A DNA stretch of 64,000 nt from an uncultured Maribacter sp. Its GTDB lineage: Bacteria; Bacteroidota; Bacteroidia; Flavobacteriales; Flavobacteriaceae. The stretch is taken from contig CANMKG010000003.1 in assembly GCA_947498505.1 (NCBI GenBank), positions 496,001-560,000 of the forward strand. Reading direction: 5' to 3'. The notes below the pieces were generated by a model, which was not told the origin of the DNA, did not search any database, and was given only the letters and a program-made list of their open reading frames with translations. Of this stretch, positions 60,951 to 64,000 are shown one piece after another. Made by a program: the position numbers and the translations under genes. Positions within the stretch are counted from its first letter, which is position 1, and every line of letters starts with the position of its first letter.

Positions 60951-61673
60951 ATGAAAATTAAGTACATAAGGTTTTATCTGCAGTTTTTAAGTGTAGCATT
61001 GATTTTTGGTTGTAAAGAAATTAAAAAGGAAGAACATTCCTTAATAGATTCTGGGAATGAAAAAGTAGCGATTATAGCAGAAACACAGTTAAATGAAATT
61101 ATGAGTATTTGGCCTGGAAGATACAACAACGACCAACAAATTATAGAAGCTAAAAAAGCAGGGGAGGATGTTTGGTTGTTAGACAATACTGGAAAGGATG
61201 GCTGGCTGCAAATTGAATCACACTATATAAAGTTAGATAACCCAGCAATTGGTAAAAATGTTTTATATGTAGAAGAGTACAGAGATCACGAACCTGATAG
61301 CATATATCGTCAGCGTATTTATACGTTAAATATTGATTCAACTAACACCATTCGGGTAAAAATGTGGCCCTTTAAGGATAAAAAAAAATACGTAGGAGCT
61401 TGGAAAAACCCAAAAGTGTTGGAAACACTAGCAGCAGCTGAAATTAGTGCTTACCCAGAAAAATGTGATTTAATTGTCAAAAAAGAAGGAGATACTTATA
61501 ACATGAAAATGAATGATAAGGATTGCGCTTTTGGTGATAGTGTTTTTAACTATCAGGTTAAACTAACGAAAGATATGTTTAGTTACCGCGATAAAATCAC
61601 AAAATTATCTACAGGAGATATTATCAGTACGGCGGCGAAATATGCTTATCATAATCTTGATAAAATTGAATAA
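60951..61673 (+). CDS. CpcT/CpeT-like lipoprotein
   Basis: 240 residues from the ATG at 60951, which opens a lipoprotein signal (FLSVALIFGC); an in-frame ATG at 60933 adds six residues. CpcT-like layout: EIMSIWPGRYNNDQQII, LYVEEYRDHEPDSIYRQRIY, IRVKMWPFKDKKKYVG, PEKCDLIVKKEGDTYNMKM, KDCAFGDSVFNYQ. It closely parallels the proteins at 39740-40447 and 54940-56037. It is membrane-anchored and probably binds a hydrophobic ligand; bilin is suggested by family only. Confidence 0.75.
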   Translation: MKIKYIRFYLQFLSVALIFGCKEIKKEEHSLIDSGNEKVAIIAETQLNEIMSIWPGRYNNDQQIIEAKKAGEDVWLLDNTGKDGWLQIESHYIKLDNPAIGKNVLYVEEYRDHEPDSIYRQRIYTLNIDSTNTIRVKMWPFKDKKKYVGAWKNPKVLETLAAAEISAYPEKCDLIVKKEGDTYNMKMNDKDCAFGDSVFNYQVKLTKDMFSYRDKITKLSTGDIISTAAKYAYHNLDKIE

Positions 61674-61698
61674 ATAATAACCAAATTTTAAATAACTA

Positions 61699-62703
61699 AT
61701 GTCTAAACCAATAATACCAACAGGAATTCATGATGATGCCTTAGTAGGCTATCTAAATGTTGCTACAATATGTACTATTAATATGGGGATGTATTATGAG
61801 TTTTATGGAGGAGCCATGAAAATGAAGGTAGATGGGCCTTTTGAAATTTCTGAAGAAGAAAAAAGAGTCCAAAAATCTTTTTGGAAAATCCCTGAGCATA
61901 TTAATTATGATTTGTATCATATATATCGCGAATCTGTTCCAAGTTTAGTACATATCAGGGTAATTCATTTAAAAACGAAAACACCTCACATTCATAATAG
62001 TTACCAATCATATGAATTGGGAACCTTTTCATTGGGTTTTCCAACATCGGATTTAAATGGAATGACGAAAATTTTGGAAGAGTATAATGTTGGGTCTATG
62101 GCTCCAATGCAGGAGGGAATTATAATTAGAGATAATGGAGATGAGGCCAAATATTTGGAAACTATTTTTAAGGGGCCAGATTATTTACACTGTGTAGGTA
62201 TTGAACGAGTTGCTCAACCGCAATTAGCCCCTTGCGATCCTAAAACAGGTATATGCGGACCAGGGTATTCAGCTATTGTTGTAAAAAATGCTGATGCAGA
62301 AATTGATTTTTATACTAAAGTATTGGACCATAACTTATTTTTGGATGCAGTCTGGGAGGCTTCAGAAGGCTCTGCATTAGGGATAGATACAGGAGAACCT
62401 TTTCGTTTTATTAATATTTATGCTCCTAACGTTAAGCAAAATCATATTTTAATGTTAGAGTTTAAAAAAGGAAAAGAAATAGATACTGGTACTCCCAGTA
62501 CGGTTCCAAATCAAGGTTTGGGGATGTATACTTTTCAAACTAGTAATATTAATAAAGTAATTGCAAACGCAGAGAAGCATAACATCAAAATTTTATCGCG
62601 TTTACGCACCGTAGAGGATTGCATTTTAGGTAATGGTAGGAGCTGTTTACTACAATCACCAAATGGATTTTATATAGAAATATTTGAAAAAAGCAATAGA
62701 TAA
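61699..62703 (+). CDS. VOC-superfamily protein, tandem paralogue 1
   Basis: 334 residues, cytoplasmic. First module: TICTINMGMYYEFYGGAMKM; second: GYSAIVVKNADAEIDFYTKV, ending CLLQSPNGFYIEIFEKS. LGFPTSDLNG, PDYLHCVGIERVAQPQLAPC and PNQGLGMYTF are strongly conserved in the next gene. The pair arose by tandem duplication and may form a heteromer or process two related substrates. Enzymatic type is unknown. Confidence 0.75.
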   Translation: MSKPIIPTGIHDDALVGYLNVATICTINMGMYYEFYGGAMKMKVDGPFEISEEEKRVQKSFWKIPEHINYDLYHIYRESVPSLVHIRVIHLKTKTPHIHNSYQSYELGTFSLGFPTSDLNGMTKILEEYNVGSMAPMQEGIIIRDNGDEAKYLETIFKGPDYLHCVGIERVAQPQLAPCDPKTGICGPGYSAIVVKNADAEIDFYTKVLDHNLFLDAVWEASEGSALGIDTGEPFRFINIYAPNVKQNHILMLEFKKGKEIDTGTPSTVPNQGLGMYTFQTSNINKVIANAEKHNIKILSRLRTVEDCILGNGRSCLLQSPNGFYIEIFEKSNR

Positions 62704-62706
62704 AAA

Positions 62707-63690
62707 ATGAGACCATCTGGCATTACTAACAACGCTATAACTGGATATTTACACACTGCAACGCTATGTACTGTGGATTTGGAAGGATATAAACATTTTT
62801 ATGGTTCAGTAATGAATATGCATATTGATGGCCCTATAGAGCTTCTGCATGAGGAAAAGATAAAGCAAAAAAGTTTTTGGCATATTCCTGAAGATATAGA
62901 CTACGATTTATATCATGTTTATAGAGCTTCTGTAAATAGTTTAATTCAGTTAAGATTATTGCACTTAAAAACAAAAACCCCTTCCATTCACAATAGTTAT
63001 AATGCATATGAACTTGGATCCTTTTCACTTGGATTTCCAACTTCAAATGCTCGTTGGTTTCATAAACGTATGGAAGACTACGGAATTAAAGCTATGGCTC
63101 CAATGCAAATAGGGGATATCGTTAGGGCAGATGGAGTGCCAGGTCAATATATAGAAACCATTTATCAAGGACCAGATTATTTACATTGCGTTGGTATTGA
63201 ACGGGTTGGAATTTCTCAACTTGCGCCCTGTGATGAACAAGGTTTTGGTGGACCAGGCTATTCGGCCTTGGTAGTTAATAATGCTGAAGCAGAGATAGCT
63301 TTTTTTACTAAAGTTTTAGGGCATAATATTTTATTGGATGAAGTATGGGAAACAGCTGAAGGTTCAGCATTAGGGACTCCTGCTGGAGTTCCTTACCGTT
63401 TCACCAGTATTTGGCCTGAAGGTGCAGAACAAAATTATGTTATTGTATTGGAATTCAAAGACGGAGGAGCAATTGATACGGGTGTTCCTAGCCATATACC
63501 AAATCAAGGGTTAGGAATGTATACCTATTGTACACACAATATTGCTGAGGTAGTTAAAAGAGCTAAAGATAATGGAAATATAGTGCTTTCAGATGTGTGT
63601 GAACTAAACGATGCTATATTGGGACAAGGCAAGGCTTGTATTTTGCAGTCACCAAGTGGATTTTATTTTGAAATTTTTCAACAAAACTAA
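62707..63690 (+). CDS. VOC-superfamily protein, tandem paralogue 2
   Basis: 327 residues, closely similar to the preceding gene along its whole length (LCTVDLEGYKHFYGSVMNM, PDYLHCVGIERVGISQLAPC, GYSALVVNNAEAEIAFF, PNQGLGMYTY, ILQSPSGFYFEIFQQ). It starts 3 bp after its paralogue and ends directly before the next ATG. The pattern of conserved His/Glu at module ends allows a metal site, but this cannot be confirmed here. Confidence 0.75.
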   Translation: MRPSGITNNAITGYLHTATLCTVDLEGYKHFYGSVMNMHIDGPIELLHEEKIKQKSFWHIPEDIDYDLYHVYRASVNSLIQLRLLHLKTKTPSIHNSYNAYELGSFSLGFPTSNARWFHKRMEDYGIKAMAPMQIGDIVRADGVPGQYIETIYQGPDYLHCVGIERVGISQLAPCDEQGFGGPGYSALVVNNAEAEIAFFTKVLGHNILLDEVWETAEGSALGTPAGVPYRFTSIWPEGAEQNYVIVLEFKDGGAIDTGVPSHIPNQGLGMYTYCTHNIAEVVKRAKDNGNIVLSDVCELNDAILGQGKACILQSPSGFYFEIFQQN

Positions 63691-64000
63691 ATGGATAAGA
63701 TATTAGAACGATTTACTGAGATTTTATGTGGAACTCTTGATAATCAAGAACAAATTGATAGAGAAAGAGCTGCGGGTAAACAAATACACCCTTATGCCAA
63801 ACATATCACGGCAGTATGTGACCATAAAATTATTAATAGACCTTCCAACCACGAGGGACTTTATATTTTGGAAGAAAGCTATTACATTCACCCTGGTCAA
63901 GAAGAGGTAGAGTTAAAACCCCTGCTGTTTTATATGCGTTCTGATGGCAAGTCCAAAGCATTTTTACAATCGGTAAATATTCCTGAAAAATATAGTAAGG
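63691..64000 (+). CDS. CpcT-like protein, 3' end beyond the window
   Basis: ATG immediately after the VOC stop codon; 103 codons are visible and the frame is open to the window edge. It reads DKILERFTEILCGTLDNQEQ, then HPYAKHITAVCDHKIIN and GLYILEESYYIHPGQEE. The G-x-x-D-N-x-x-Q opening and the Y-I-L-E-E-S-Y-Y block resemble CpcT/CpeT-like proteins. No signal peptide, so a cytoplasmic member of the group. The family call is tentative because the C-terminal half is missing. Confidence 0.5.
   Translation, partial: MDKILERFTEILCGTLDNQEQIDRERAAGKQIHPYAKHITAVCDHKIINRPSNHEGLYILEESYYIHPGQEEVELKPLLFYMRSDGKSKAFLQSVNIPEKYSK

Overview
The window looks like chromosomal DNA of a marine flavobacterium (Bacteroidota, probably Flavobacteriaceae). 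It is AT-rich, promoters show the Bacteroidota -7 form TAnnTTTG, Shine-Dalgarno sequences are scarce, and there is a CarboxypepD_reg-type TonB receptor and many small exported lipoproteins. No rRNA, tRNA, CRISPR array, prophage or insertion sequence was seen. Apart from two cell-wall-amidase-like genes at the left edge, almost the whole window reads as one catabolic island.

Layout. 1-1991: an amidase_3 enzyme and a degenerate paralogue. 2166-9233: propionyl-CoA carboxylase and methylmalonyl-CoA mutase operon. 9244-9762: a MarR regulator. 9815-15733: nitrilase-family amidase, VOC protein, enone/quinone-type reductase, an alpha/beta-hydrolase-fold protein without a nucleophile, a secreted lipocalin-like protein and an SDR. 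15742-24810: an eleven-gene minus-strand operon with an HMG-CoA-lyase-like enzyme, a LeuCD-type hydratase, an AhpD-like protein, a CaiB CoA-transferase, an exported DUF4440 protein, an isochorismatase-type amidase, two PuuE-type cyclic-amide hydrolases, a BASS transporter and an SDR. 24993-32585: aldehyde dehydrogenase, TonB receptor, DUF1838 lipoprotein, VOC, alpha/beta protein. 32729-37060: AceE/AceF-type pyruvate dehydrogenase. 37289-42983: minus-strand reductases, exported binding proteins and two MFS carriers. 43303-51183: lipocalin-like protein, second LeuCD pair, HpcH aldolase, HapK-like, SDR, HyuA, FAD oxidoreductase. 51332-64000: HyuB, methyltransferase, orphan, NTF2-like, CpcT-like, DUF1838, VOC, peroxiredoxin and FGE-like genes.

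The main finding is regulatory. A dyad with core TTAA-N5-TTAA stands before essentially every transcription unit of the island, either once with long perfect arms or as two copies at exactly 16 bp pitch: eleven clear sites plus one degenerate site before the MarR gene. This defines a probable single regulon, with the MarR protein as the obvious candidate regulator.

The proposed biology (inference) is import of a large substrate by the TonB receptor, periplasmic handling by CpcT/lipocalin-like, DUF1838, VOC and FGE-like proteins, and release of cyclic imides or lactams. These would be opened by PuuE-type hydrolases or HyuAB, deamidated, hydrated by LeuCD-type enzymes to alkyl-malates, then activated by the CaiB transferase and cleaved by the HMG-CoA-lyase-like enzyme. 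Pyruvate plus propionyl-CoA from such cleavage would feed the AceEF and PCC/mutase genes that carry the same operator. Repeated CpcT/CpeT-like proteins, which bind bilins in cyanobacteria, make a linear tetrapyrrole (phycobilin, bile pigment or chlorophyll catabolite) my favoured substrate. The sequence does not prove this.
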